Shown here piece after piece: positions 1 through 12,795 of a stretch of DNA of 64,000 bases; within the stretch, counting starts at the first letter, position 1; every line of letters starts with the position of its first letter. Location: contig BROE01000009.1 of NCBI GenBank assembly GCA_036571765.1, positions 9,364,773-9,428,772 of the forward strand, given 5' to 3'. The notes under the pieces are model-generated. The model saw only the letters and a list, made by a program, of their open reading frames with translations. It ran no database searches and was not told the origin of the DNA. Both the position numbers and the translations under genes were made by a program. This DNA comes from Plecoglossus altivelis. Lineage: Eukaryota; Chordata; Actinopteri; Osmeriformes; Plecoglossidae.

Positions 1-2064
1 CCATGTACGAACATCTCTTGAAAATAAAATCGACATGTTTGTGCCTCTTTACGGCTGTGCGGTCGTTAGGTTGTAAGTAAATAAGCTACGCGACTAACTC
101 AGTCTCTGTTATAGTACTTTAGACACTAACGATGTTTTGTGTATTTGAATGACTGTCAGATATGCCAGTTACATCTTTACGAGGCAGTAATGAAGAGTTT
201 TAGGCTCGCATTTAGCGGCACTGTTGTTTGTGTTGTGGACGCGGAGGATCATTAGTTGACTACAACGCTATTGTCACTCCGGAGAACACAAGCATAAAGA
301 TATAGCTACAATATAAAGGGTTGTCAGCAAGCATCAAACATTCGACACTTATTTATTAATAACTTCTGCAACAAAATAACCCAAGTATGACTTGGGGAAA
401 TAAAAAAGTATTAGTCTAAAAAAATACATCCCTCAGACTAGACTTTCTCTTTGAATAAATGGTTCTAAAAGAGGCCCTCTTACAGTGGTGATAAATAGTT
501 TTCAAGACAGACATTAGGAGTAATTATAGCCCCAGATAAACATAATTAGCACAGCAGCAATCTCGTTGCGCTAGAGTTTCCCTCTCACTGATCATCCTGT
601 TTGTGGTTCAACAGCAAGCTGACCTGCTGTTGTACACTTCTCTCTGTGTGTGGTTCTGTATCTGGGAGATAAGTTTAATCAGTGTTGGGGGGGAAATACT
701 CCACTCGCCTTGTTTCTGACTAGGCCGACAGACAACACAGGGAGTCCTGTGACCACAGGGGAATTAGGGGCTTTCCCAGATGAGCTTCATCACTGAAGAT
801 GGTTTTCCGTTCGGACAGAAAATCGGGAGGTTCGGAGCAGGGCTTTCGCAGGCCATGTTTTATGGTTTCCGTTTTTTCAAACGACTCTGAGGAGGTTCCA
901 AGGCCGCTGATGCAGTCAGAAAGGGCGCGTCCTCATTTCTGATCCGCAGGACTTGAGCCGCTCCTCCAGACCAGAGGAGGAGAGTGTGAGGAGAGCAGCA
1001 ATCACAACAGTTACGAAAACATGACCGTGACGAGCCTTCAGTCTGAGCGTCTCTCAGGTGGATGAGGGAGCAGAGAGGGGAGCTGTCTGAAGACACCATT
1101 CAAAGTTGCCTTTACAACCGAATTCTGTAGGACACTCGAAACAGGAAGTCCTTGTTACAGTCCTCGTCATGGTTACCCGTTGTGGAGACTCACGGCGCCC
1201 ACATCATTGCTGGAGGGCGGAGGGGTCTTTAAATGCACTACATAAGTGCAATGTTTTATTTTTATTCTGATCAAATGATTGGTTCTAAAGCTGGAGTCCA
1301 GACCCTGCGGCAGTTTATTAAAATGTGTGATTACACCAGATTTAAAGCAGAGTTGACAAGAACAGTAGCACTTTGCCAACTCGCAGCCTTGTGTAGCGTA
1401 GTGCTGCGTAACTGCATTGCTCTGCTTGTTAGGGAATGTGAATGTGCAGAGTGGAGGGACACACGGTGACCCCTCCCTGCGATGCCCCCTGCCTCCCCCA
1501 CCAGGTGCTGCTGTCTCCACTGGCGGTCCCACGCCCACATGATTAACAACCCCCCCCCCCTTCCTCCCTGAGAGTCCAAGAGTCCCCTGACAATTCAGAT
1601 CGATACAGGCTTTATACAACATACAACACGAGCACACAACTACCTCCGCACACACATACCCTCCTCTCTTCACGCACACACACACACCACATCCCTCCCT
1701 GCAAACATTAACCCCCTCCTTCTAAATGTGTCACTCCAGACTTGGTCAACTAAGTCACTGAAAGGAAGGTTCTGACATGTTTGATTTGGTGTTCAGTAAT
1801 ACGATTCATAACAACAACAACAGCAGGGGGAGATAGAGGCTGGCGCGAGTCCCATCAAGTCCTTATCAAGCTGCACGCACTTACACTTGCTTTTAAGCGA
1901 AGGTCGTAGGTCAGTTTGCCCTCTGCTAAATGCTGCTGGATGGATGAGAAAGGACACCCTTTGGTTTTCATGGAGGAGTATTTGGCAAAGTGTCAACATG
2001 GCTATTGTCATTGGAAGCAACTCGGTGGGAGTGTTTTACTGCAGATCAAGAGGTTCCCTGCGCG
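1..2064. other. 5' flank or first intron of gfra4; no exon recognised
   Basis: I see no supported coding exon. The stretch has ordinary mixed-composition DNA, a C-run near 1550 and short (CA)n near 1670-1690. The gfra4 signal-peptide exon may lie here or before the window; no ATG followed by a hydrophobic stretch and a phase-1 donor stood out. Confidence 0.4.
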
Positions 2065-2096
2065 TTGCTTTGGATAAAAGCATCTGCTAAATGAGC
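2065..2096 (+). mobile_element. SINE 3' tail fragment
   Basis: The segment contains TTTGGATAAAAGCATCTGCT followed by AAATGAGC, the tail motif shared by several fish tRNA-derived SINEs. The tRNA-like head is not clear upstream, so this is probably a 5'-truncated or degraded copy. Confidence 0.6.
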
Positions 2097-2818
2097 ACTT
2101 GATTATTAATAAAGTATGTAACTGGATACTAAATCTTTGTCTGACATTGCTAATCACTCACACGGCTGCTACCACCACAAGCTGCAAGCCCTGAGGCTTG
2201 TTTCTCTCTCTCTCTCCCAGGAAGGCAACCTTTGATAAATATTCTGTTTTCCAGCAAGCAGCATGGGTATGCCTGTAAAGGAAAGGCAATAAAGTCCTTC
2301 ACTGAGTTGTTGTGTGCAGCCAGTCACAGTCCTCCAGTGCGTATGGAGCTGAGCCGGTCAATATCGTCGCCGCCTCTCGCTCGATGCTGCTTTTGTGTCT
2401 GAGAGAGGATCAGGGCCCAGAGGCTGCGTCTGCCCCTCTGGAGTCAAGACGCAAACACAAGCTCCTTTGTTGGTTGCAGAGGGCCGTGCATCCTAAACGA
2501 CTCAGGGCTCTGGCCCAGAATCCTAGGGAGAGAGTAGAGTGGTGGAAGTATTACCACAGAAGAAGAGCAGTGATGTCTATAATCACCCTTCCATAGCCCC
2601 ACACAAGAACAGGGCGGACACCCTCTGGCCCGCTCTGGGGAGATGCTCCAGAAAAAAAAGAAGCTTGGATAAAATGGCCCCGCTGCATCCAACCAAGCGA
2701 ACATTCGCATGCACACACTATGACGGGCAAACACACACTCTGGCACACAGACACATGTATGTGCATACTCACACATTCGCATAGCAACATAGATACGCAC
2801 ACTAATGTCATTGCGCGT

Positions 2819-3366
2819 GGGTACACCATGTAGCACGGGGAGACCATGTGGCATGGGTACACCATGCAGCATGGGAACATCATGCAAGATGGGGACACCA
2901 TGCAGCATGGGAACATCATGCAAGATGGGGACATCATGTAGCATGGGGACATCATGTAGCATGGGTACACCATGCAGGATGGGTACACTATGCAGCATGG
3001 GTACACCATGTAGCATGGGGACATCATGTAGCACGGTGACACCATGCAGCATGGGTACACCATGTAGCATGGGGACATCATGTAGCACGGTGACACCATG
3101 TAGCACGGGTACACCATGTAGCACGGTGACACCATGTAGCACGGGTACACCATGTAGCACGGGGACACCATGTAGCACGGGGACATCATGTAGCACGGTG
3201 ACACCATGTAGCATGGGTACACCATGTAGCACGGGGACATCATGTAGCACGGGGACACCATGTAGCACGGGGACATCATGTAGCACGGTGACACCATGTA
3301 GCATGGGTACACCATGTAGCACGGGGACACCATGTAGCACGGGGACACCATGTGGCACGGGGACAC
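2819..3366. repeat. 18-bp minisatellite, about 30 units
   Basis: Tandem units of the type CATGTAGCACGGGGACAC, with variants (GATGGGGACATC, CATGGGTACACC). As 18 is a multiple of three, the array is open in several frames on both strands and gives long but meaningless ORFs. Confidence 0.9.
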
Positions 3367-5500
3367 AGCTTGCATCCTTGCAGCCTGGCTGTGGGGCCCG
3401 GAGTGCATCTCCATATTCTCAGTGTTGTTTCTGTTTCATCGTCTGTATGTTGTCCTGGTACGCTGGAGGGGTGCGCCGCCCGCACTGAAGCCACACAACC
3501 CAAATAGTTATCGTATGCAAATGAGGATGGCATTCCTGGTGACAAGGCCTCTACAGCCACGAGAGATGAGGTCCAGCCAGCTGGTGCTAAGAACATGGGA
3601 TGGGAGTTTGCAGAACGCTGTCAGAAAAATGCCGAGTGCTGTATTGTCCCCCCAGGCTGGCCAACAGTCAGGGGTAGACTTGCTCCAGTTGCTGAGCCGT
3701 GGTCATCTCAGTCTGTTAGCTCCAGTAAGAGGCGGCTGACAAGAAGTCAGGCAAACAGACTGGCGGGCAGGGAGACACCCAGGCAGAGAGACCGACTCGC
3801 AGGCAGGTAGACACCCAGGCAGAGAGACGGACTCGCAGGCAGGGAGACGGCAGGAAAAGCCAGTCTGTGTATGTGTGCGCATTCTTCAACACCAGCAACC
3901 CAGACTAAATCATTTGTGACACAGAGAGAGCCCAGCTAGTCATTTGTGTCCAAGCTGATTTATTTCTACAGTAGTGTGTGTGTGTGTGTATGTATGTGTG
4001 TGTCAGCAGACCAAGCTGGGACCAGGTCAGTGTGTCCTCTCTCCTGCTGCCCATGCCACTCTGGTCTGTACTCATTAAAATGTCCCCTCTGGCTCCTCTG
4101 GGAGGGGGTAGGATTGGGGAGGGCAGGAAGTGAGTGAGTGATGCAAGACAAGAGGGAGGGAAGTGGTCAGGAAGGGAGGGAAGGAGGGGTCAGGGAGGAC
4201 AAGAAGGGGAATGAAGGAGAGAGAGGGAGTCAGGGTGGACAGGAGGACAAGGGAAGGAGTGGAGGAGAGGAAGGGTGGGGTGGGAGTCAGGGTGGACAGG
4301 AGGACAAGGGAAGGAGTGGAGGAGAGGAAGGGAGGGATAGGAGGAAGTCAGGGAGGAGGTCAGGGTGGTAGAGGTGGAGAAAAGGGCAGGGGGGGTGGAG
4401 GAGATTAGGAAGAGGACACGGAGGGATAGGAAGGGATGAGAATAGGTAGAGAGGGGGATAGGGAGGGAGGGAGGGAGAGAGGGAGATAAGCAGTAAGTCA
4501 GGTGTGATGAGTTGAGACTCTAGACAGCATTTCATCAGTGACAACACTGGAAGGAGAAACTGAAAGCCATTCTCACGCCATCTTCACTTCCCTCCCCACC
4601 TACACGTTCATTCCATCCTGAGATTTGAATCAGTGAGTCATTCATCTCCACAGGTATTCATGGAGATGTGGGAGAAGGTGAGAAACCCCACCAACCCACC
4701 ACCTGCTCTCCACCCCCCCCCCCCCCCTCCAGGAAAGGACATGAGACCCTGACCTTCCCAACCCCCCCTCTCTCTTACGATGATGCAATCATCTTGGGTC
4801 AACTCTTCCGTGTTTAAACAATCTTGATGCTTCAAAGCTGTTAGTATCAGTCACAATAATGCCTCTGATTAGACTGTGTCCACGCTCGGTAATTACCGTG
4901 GCCGCCTTCCCACCCCCTGCTGAGCTGGGCGGCGGGATGATGATGATGATGATGATGGTGATGATGACAGATTAATGATGTGTCTCGCTTCTCTGCCGAT
5001 GCATCCCTCTCTGTCATGTCTCTTCCTGTCACATGGTCAGCCACAGCCAGGGGCCTTGGTATTCATGTCCACGCTTTCAGGGATGATAATTGACACCTTT
5101 GAAAGGTCTCTGGCAGGGAGTGTATCTGCTGGAGTAAGCTTTTCTACTCTCTGTAGTTCAAGTGTGTCCTGCTCCCCGCCTCCTCTCTTTCCAGAGTGGA
5201 GGAGTGGGGGAGGGTTGAAGGGAGAAAGTTGGTTGGGGGGGATTGGAGCAGTGGCAAAAAGAGTTCTGGAAATGGGTACTTAAGTACACACACTGTTAAA
5301 TCGCTCCGATACTCGGTGATATGCAGAGTTCTTGCACAAGAGAGACTGCAGTCTAGTAAAAGTTCAACTGTTAAGTAGCAGTACAGAACACTCTTCTTAA
5401 AAACTATGGTGTTACTTTTTAACTAGCGATATTTCAATCATTTTCTATACTCCTTTATATATAATTCCACATCCTGTCAGAAAATTACTTTCAACGACAA
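3367..5500. repeat. noncoding stretch with purine-rich tract and simple repeats
   Basis: Holds a short CAGGCAGGGAGAC-type repeat (3760-3850), (TG)n near 3975, a strongly purine-biased tract at 4138-4490 made of AGGAGGACAAGGGAAGG-like units, a C-run near 4715, and an (ATG)n run at 4937-4975. No coding exon is supported. Confidence 0.7.
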
Positions 5501-5616
5501 AAAAAATGGATGTTATCGATTAATTGCAAAGTGTTTTTTTGAGTTTAGAGGTTGAAATTCTAGCAAGACGAAACCACCAGGGATGGCCAACCAAGTTTGC
5601 ATTGCATTACATTGCA

Positions 5617-5859
5617 TCAGCACGCTGTCACCTTTCCTCCCTCTGTAGACTCCGTGAGCAGCTCCTGCAGGTGCGGCCACAGGAACTCGCCAGCCGGTAT
5701 TCCTTTGTCATTTTCAACGAGTTCACGGGGGCTGTCATATATCTCCATCATGTGGCTGGCTTGCTTCTCCAGACCTTTTGTTCCACAAATCAACGGTACG
5801 ATTATTATGTTAATCTTTCCCGGCAACCAGCTGCAATAGGGATTGTTTTCCCGGTCCAA
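5617..5859 (-). other. unidentified protein-like ORF, 80 codons
   Basis: The - strand reads GKINIIIVPLICGTKGLEKQ, ASHMMEIYDSPRELVENDKG and PAGEFLWPHLQELLTES with a normal amino-acid balance. It begins near an AG preceded by CTATTG. I do not recognise the family. It may be part of a decayed transposon together with the helicase-like fragment 1.3 kb away on the same strand. Confidence 0.25.
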
Positions 5860-6525
5860 ATATCAAGGTTTTAATCGGTTCATATATGATCAGATATCTT
5901 TATTGGCTACTGAAATGCTGGTCAAATATTTGAATATGAATTGAAAGGGCTACGCTGCTCTAGCCTGGTCCTTACCAGACTCTCCTACATTTCATTTGTA
6001 CAGGAAGTCTGGAACCTATCCATAGACAAACATTGCTTTCGTTAAGGCGGGTACTCTGTTGAAGTTTAAAACTATTGGATCTACCCAGAGCTACTCTGGA
6101 CCTGCCATCAATCGCTAACATTTGGTCGTTGATGCAGGTCATGAGCCTGGATGTAGCCACTTAGGCCGTAAACAAGAAGGAACAAGCAGAGGAGCGTTTG
6201 AAGATGTCAAATTTAAGAATTAAAGGAACAGTTGTAAATTATACATCTATAGTATATTTGACACCAAGGCTAGTTATAATATATCACTATATATCAATAT
6301 ATCCACAGTCAACTGTGGAAGGTGGGTCTAATCATTCACAAAATGTCGCTTTGGTTGTTTTGGGTCTGCCACCCATGCAGTCTATCGACCACCACGCTAC
6401 TGTGCGATATGGATATTTTTCAGATGTGAAAGAACAAGGAGATGATGGAAACAGGGGACTATTCCACTGACAATAGAGACACAGACCCCACACCTTCTAA
6501 AGATCCACGGGTCCTACAAAAATTC

Positions 6526-6560
6526 TCTAGCTTGGACAGAAAAATTCTGTCCAAGCTAGA
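6526..6560. repeat. 16-bp perfect inverted repeat with 3-nt loop
   Basis: TCTAGCTTGGACAGAA, then AAA, then its exact reverse complement. The hairpin lies in AT-rich DNA between two transposon-like fragments. It may be a transposon end or a by-product of template switching. Confidence 0.75.
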
Positions 6561-7171
6561 TTTCAAGCAATTACGGCAATGGATGCATTCCGAAAGACTG
6601 GAGGGCTGTAGCAATTTAATCAGTTACTTTTGTTATGGTCCAACTTTGAAGCTCTATCATAGAACACCCACTTGGAATGTTGGTGTAAATTCTATTAAAA
6701 TAGTTTATCATGTTATGGACAAACAATAATAAAAAAACAACACCAACAACATATATACACGAATTATCCTTGCCTATAATGTCAAATAATTTGTGATTAA
6801 TATTCTTCCTCCATTTGTAGAGGTACACTTAACACCTTTTCACAGAATATCTTATTGCTTCTTTTATACCTTAGTCTTTCAAGTATGTGTTTGTTCTCTT
6901 TTATTTAGGACATTTACAGTTTTGTAGAAAATAACAAATGACAACATATTTACAACAATATGGACAACTAACACGCTAACCATGTTCTCACGCGAGTAAT
7001 CTAAGGGATTCAAAGTGTTCTGTTCATCACAAGAATAACCCAATTTACTGTTATCATCATCATCATCATCGTCAAAGTAGTTATTACAAAAGAGTTCTGG
7101 ATAAGGTAAATACCCTTCTGAATCCTATTGCAGATCCACATCTATATCCCCAAAACGTCATGGAAGATGAT

Positions 7172-7465
7172 TAGAATTCCCTTCCCATGGTCCATTCTAA
7201 ACACAGGAAGGTTAGCGGGGAGACAACTACAACTATTGGCTTATCATTCCTAGCATTCACATCAACCAACTCCTTCACGCCTAACAGAGCGAGCTGGAAA
7301 ATCAAACTTTTCCCGAACCCCGTGGCGAGGAGGGCCACAACATCATGGCCACCAACAAAACTCTGTAAAGACTGTTCTTGCTCCAGCTTTAAGTTCTGGA
7401 TTGCGGTAGCGTTGCCACAACGGAATGAATGGCTTCGCTTCAAAGACTCGATAGCAATGCCTTAG
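7172..7465 (-). pseudogene. RecQ-type helicase N-terminal fragment, probably transposon- or retrocopy-derived
   Basis: The - strand reads FRCGNATAIQNLKLEQEQSL, GGHDVVALLATGFGKSLIFQ and PIVVVVSPLTFL. These resemble, in order, a Q-motif region (LKxEQ), a Walker A box (ATGFGKS) and motif Ia (VVSPL) of RecQ-like superfamily 2 helicases. The frame stops soon after motif Ia and no DEAH box is in view, so the copy is truncated. No introns are seen. RecQ-like sequences of this kind occur in many copies in fish genomes; which element carries it is unknown to me. Confidence 0.55.
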
Positions 7466-8192
7466 CGCACAGGCTCGCAACCAGATGTCAGAAAGTATGA
7501 CGTGTAGAGATGGTTGCAAGCGTGCACGAGTTTCCGAGGTAGGAACAAGGAGAGCCACTGTTCTGCGCAAGACCGGACGAGCCGGAACAGAAAAGATGGT
7601 GCGGCCCGTCACGTGCTCTCTGGGCCACTGAGCACTTTTCATAGAAGTGAATGGGGAAGCCATCTTTGAAGAGCAAGTTGGCTGTGTCTACTGTGTAAGT
7701 GTATGACAGACCTACTAACAAAATCGAAATTAAGCAGAAGTACGTAGGACGGCACTGCCAGGCAGAGGCTGCTCAATAATTATTGTGAATTAAAAAGTAA
7801 TGTAATAGATTTCTTAGCTTGATTTTTGCTCAAGTACAAAATACATTTACAGACAAAAAAATATTCATAAATGTGCAAATGCCCGAAAAAACAACAACAA
7901 CTTTCTGACAGTAAAAATGAGCAGTTGTAACACGTTTCTTCCGACCCTGGATTGGAGGGTGGAAGAGGGTGGAGTGAGCTGGGTGGGGGGATTTGATAGA
8001 GGGGAGAGGGAGGGCGAAGGTCATCTAGGTGAACTCTAAGTGTGCTGTGTTGCTCTGTGCTGGCTAGGGCTGTCAGAAGGCTCTGTCTGAGCTCTGGATG
8101 AGTTCAGGACTAGTGCCTCTCTGGAGAGTTGTGTGTGTGGGTTTGTGTGTACACGAGTGTTTGTGTGCATTATTGTTAGAGTTAGCAAAAAG

Positions 8193-8220
8193 GGAGAGAG
8201 AGAGAGAGAGAGAGAGAGAG
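8193..8220. repeat. (GA)n microsatellite
   Basis: An uninterrupted GA dinucleotide run within noncoding DNA at 7.5-9.3 kb, where I see no exon. Confidence 0.9.
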
Positions 8221-9308
8221 CACTCGAATGCTTTTGACAGATCTTGTTATTGCTGCTAGAGCTCTACCAGGTCTCTTGAGTCGTAGGCAGGCAGAACAAC
8301 CTAACAGAAAAAAACCAGCGAGATGACAACGATGATGATGACATCAGGAAGTGTCCTTAGAGCCTTGACTCAGGGCTGGGTCCCCTCAGATGTGGGCTGG
8401 AGCAGCAGATCCTCTCAGCCATCGCCACAGAGACATCCCATAATACGCACACCCGGTCAGAAAATAGTACAAACACACTGCACGGTATAAAAACAAGGAA
8501 CAAGGTCTTATGTGGCGAGTTATAATTTGTGAAAAACCTTTCGAAGAAAGGAAACCCCAAGGCAATCAATGCACAAACAAGATGTTCTGTGCTGAAACAG
8601 GTGTAATGTGCTTGTGTATGAGTATAAAGATGTTCTGTGCTGAAGCAGGTGTAACGTGGCTGTGAATGAATATAAAGATGTTCTGTGTGGGCTTCAAATT
8701 CAAACCTTCCCAATACGAGTCATTAAAACCCCATTTAATCAATCAATATTCACAATCAGTCACCATGACAAACATCATTATACTAGCATATTAGTCTACA
8801 TACAGTATGTCTGTAAGGTAATTGACAATAAATTGTATCCATACATACATTAATAACCTGATATGAAAAAAATACACTGAGTGGCTCTCAGACGCTGTAA
8901 TGGAACCTCATATTATCCACAGCGAATCCTTTGATGTCAAGGCTGTCCAAGTTACTGATTTAGCTTTAGTCGTGCAAACAGTTTGCAAGCAAGAGTGCTA
9001 CTATTTTAAGGAATGTGCAACTTAACTACAGAACAGATGTGCATAATTGTTCTGCCAGGAATGGAGTTTTCACAGTGTTGAAATGCTAAAAGTATATTGG
9101 TTGTGATATAGTAGAGAAATCAACTGTCGTCATTTTATTTTTTTGAATGGAAGTGCTGACAACCCATTATGTCTGTGAGACTAAAACACGTGTGTCTCTT
9201 TCAGGTAAACCAAGTCTTTCTCAGGATAGGTTCGCTAGGCCTCAGTTAGCGAGACTTCTTCAGTTGGTAGATGATGGCTGGCAATGCCTCAGTTTACTCT
9301 GGTAACGT

Positions 9309-9690
9309 TAAGCCTCAGTTAACATTGTGCAGTTTGACTTGACCTCAGTTAGTGGGCCTCAGTTAGCATTGTGCAGTTTGACTTGACCTCGGTTAGTGGG
9401 CCTCAGTTAGCATTGTGCAGTTTGACTTTACCTCAGTTAGTGGGCCTCAGATAGCATTGTGCATGTTGACTATACCTCAGTTAGTGGGCCTCAGTTAGCA
9501 TTGTGCAGTTTGACTTTACCTCAGTTAGAATTGTGCAAGTTGACTTGATCTGAATTAGCATTATGCAGGTTGACTGTACCTCAGTTAGTGGGCCTCAGTT
9601 CGCATTGTGCATGTTGTCTATACCTCAGTTAGTGGGGCTCAGTTAGCATTGTGCAGGTTGACTAGGCTTCAGTCAGCAATGTTCTGGTTG
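9309..9690. repeat. 44-bp minisatellite, about 8 units
   Basis: Repeats of CCTCAGTTAGTGGGCCTCAG and GCATTGTGCAGTTTGACTT, with the CATTGTGC core recurring every 44 bp at 9323, 9367 and 9411 and then with drift. Each unit holds two CCTCAGTTAG half-copies, suggesting an older 22-bp ancestor. Confidence 0.85.
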
Positions 9691-9699
9691 ACTAGTCCT

Positions 9700-12516
9700 C
9701 AGTTATTTTGGTGCTGGCTTGCTCAGCACTGGCTCGCCAAGCTCATACAGCAGCAGGGTCACTGGAAGGTCACCTGGAGCCCTGTGGAGCTTTGTCACCT
9801 TGGAAGTCATCTCTCTTGGCAGACAGACAGATGGCAGAGAGGAAAGCTGTGTTCTTTCCTCCTCAACAGTCTCCTGGCAGGAGACTGTCTGTCTCCTTAT
9901 TAGAATGTGACCCTGGCATGCACAGGGCTAGTCCACCACTCACCTATAACAAGGCTAGTCCAACACTCACCTATCACAGGGCTGGTCCACCACTCACTAA
10001 TTGAGTTCAACCTAATTATTCTCCAGTAGAATGCATTCTTCGAGACAGAACATCAATAAGGCTTTTTGAGAGGACACTACATATTTAGGGATGTCTCCAG
10101 GCAGACTACAACTGTGTTCGGACAAACATAATGGTATCCATAGAGGTACCCTAAGTGTTGGAGAGTTGTGGTCCCCCCCCCCTCTCATGCAAAACCCAAA
10201 TCTGATGTTGCATCCATCCATTTTATTGAGCCTCACAGTCCAACATCACATTGTATTGACTTTGTGTGTAGAGGATTGGTTATCGGTGTGTTTGGGAGAT
10301 TTTATTAGTATTCAGTAGCAGAATCTCTCTTGGCCTCCTAGTCGTCCTCAGCGTTTCATCATGTTTTGCTGAATCAATGAAAGAGAACAAAAACGATGTT
10401 GTATTTGGAGGAGTGATTACTGTTGAAATGAATCCTGCAGGAAACGGAGTCATGGTCTGTGTGTTTAAGTGGCCGGGGAGAGTTGCAGCATGTGTGAGTC
10501 CCAGCACAACTAGATAATGTAACAAGCTGAGTCTGGGAGAAAAAAAAACAGCATCTTATTTTCCTTTTGTTTGAATTTGCTGTGCCTGGAAATGTGCAAT
10601 GCCTACAACCCTAACAAGGCGAATGGAGCCAAAAAGGGAGATGTTAATGAGATGTTGGTGATCTCACACCCGGCTGATTGGTGTATGTTTGTGTTCAGAG
10701 GCTTTCTCAAAGTTGCAAATTTCCACATTACCGTGCTGCGGATCCTCTCGCGGACTAATGGGGTAATTGTATTGGTTCGGCTTCAAAATAGTCCGAATCA
10801 ACCTGTCTGATCCGGAATCTGTGTTTCAGTGTCAAGTTATTCAGACCCCATCACACTACCACCAACAACAAGCTGGTCCTTTCCTGTGTCTGGTGCTACT
10901 TGAAGTGTTACGTAAAAGAAAATGATACGACTGTTTTGTAACGTGGCCCTTCCAGCGCGTGCAGTGCAGAGAAGGAGGCGATCTGGATTGTTTACCTATG
11001 TTGGATAAACACAGAGAGAGAGACAACTGGATGGAATGGAACTAATTTGAATGACAAGGCAAATGAATTCCCCTAATTGCTTTTGACTGTCTTTCTTTGA
11101 ACTGGAGTCGGCCAGGGCCCTGCTTCCAGGCTAGTGGTTATCTCCTATGATCTAAAGTGCTGCTTCTGCTCACAGACAAATATCAAACCTATCTCCAGTC
11201 TGGATTAGCTGCACTTTAATACGATTCTCCCCGCTAAACCCAGGGGATTCTTTTTCCTTGAAGCGCAGGACGACAACCCTCAGGCATGGCGCTCCTACAC
11301 ACACACACACATGCACACACGCACACTCTATCTCTCCCTCTCTCACTTGCTCTCTCGCTCGCTCACTCACTCACTCACACACATAAGCACACTCTCTCTC
11401 TCTCTCCCTCCCTCCCTCTGTCACTCATTCACTCACTCACTCACTCTCTTACACACACACACACACACAACACAACACAAAAACACTCTGAAACACACTC
11501 CCCCTTGTTTCTCCCACCTGTGGGAGGGAGGCTAAGAGGGATGAAAGCAGATGTAGGAGGAGCGGGAAATGAGACTAGAAGGAGGAGGTACGGACAGAGA
11601 GAAAAGCTAGCCAGGGATGTTGGCCAGGGAAAGACCAGCCATTTAGAGACCAAGACCAGCTAGCCAAGGAGAGAGACCAGTTGGCCAGAGAGCAAAAGTA
11701 TTTCTCCTGTAAAGTTGTGAAGTGTGCAGTCAGTTAGGAGATGAGCAAAGTGTTTATATCATCGCATGGAGGAATGTCACATTGAAGATAGTCAACAATC
11801 ACCTTGGTTTACACCTGTCAAAGCCTTGTCATTGCCCAATCCCCCGCATGCTGCCATTCCCAGGAGGGGGCGAGGAGACAAGCAACAGGGAGTAGTGAGA
11901 CCAAGCCGGTTTTGACAGCCTCTGTCTAGTTAAACTGCTAACCTCTCTTGTTCACTGAGTAGATCCCTCAGAGCCCATTGTAACAACACAGGGAAGCAGT
12001 TGACTTGACTTAAGACTTCATTTGGTTTTAGGCAGTTCTGTCAGAGGATAGGAGTCAAGATGCCCACAAAGTTTTTGCTGGTCGGAATTTAATCAAGTAG
12101 TCCATCAAATACAGTACAATGAAATATGTACTCCATTGACAGCCCTGTAAGAGTGGTTTGGAGGGCTGGGGGGGTTTGTACAGTGCGTTCCGTGTCTCGC
12201 AGACTGATCAGTAGTCTGCTCTGTTTTCGCGGCAGTCTTCTGATGTCGCTTCAGCCTGAGTGGAACTTTGACAGAGAGGTTCCAAGGAAAGAACTAGGTT
12301 GTAGGTACCAGATTTCCGCAATGAGAGAACTCAAAATGTAGAATCAAGTTGGTACCATGCAGTGGTGGAGCGCGAAGCGATACCGTCGCCGTGTGTGGTT
12401 CTGTTTGCCTCAATCTCTGCTCAGCGATAATCTGGCTATACCTCATCCTCACTTCTAAACAGCTGCCTCCAGGGGACTAATCATCGGTGTGTGTGCGTGT
12501 TTGTGTGTGTTCTCAG
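9700..12516. other. noncoding DNA upstream of gfra4 D1 exon
   Basis: Includes (CA)n and CTCACT-type simple repeats at 11298-11470 and single-copy DNA. No exon was recognised. A TG-rich tract at 12487-12510 forms the polypyrimidine part of the D1 exon acceptor. Confidence 0.5.
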
Positions 12517-12795
12517 GGTTCCCCCCTGCCTTAGGCTCAGCCGTGCGTGACTGCCTGCGTGCCGGAGACAGCTGCTCCAGCGACGACTCCTGCAGCCCTC
12601 GACTGCGCACGCTGCGGCAGTGCGTGGCGGGGGACGGCAGCGTGAAGCTGGGGCCAGGGGCCCGCAGCCAGTGTGAGGGCGCGGTGGCAGCCCTGCTGTC
12701 CAGCCCGCTGCACGGCTGCCAGTGCAAGCGAGGCATGAAGAGGGAGAAGAACTGCCTGAGTATCTACTGGAGCCTGCACCAGTCTGCCCTGCATG
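12517..12795 (+). CDS. gfra4: gfra4 exon encoding D1 cysteine-rich domain
   Basis: The exon follows a TG-rich tract ending TTCTCAG and ends at CATG|GTGAGG. It enters with two bases of a split codon and leaves in phase 1. It encodes DCLRAGDSC, TLRQCVAG and CKRGMKREKNCLSIYWS, the usual cysteine spacing of D1 in GFRA1/2. Mammalian GFRA4 lacks this domain, so its presence marks the longer, non-mammalian form. Confidence 0.9.

Noticed and set aside
2444..3414. Long overlapping ORFs on both strands (up to 304 codons, HGVPVLHGVPML-type)
   Set aside because: They come from an 18-bp tandem repeat, which keeps frames open on both strands; the sequence has no protein-like complexity or splice context.
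4921..4975. A poly-histidine tract in a minus ORF
   Set aside because: It is an (ATG)n/(CAT)n microsatellite in noncoding DNA.
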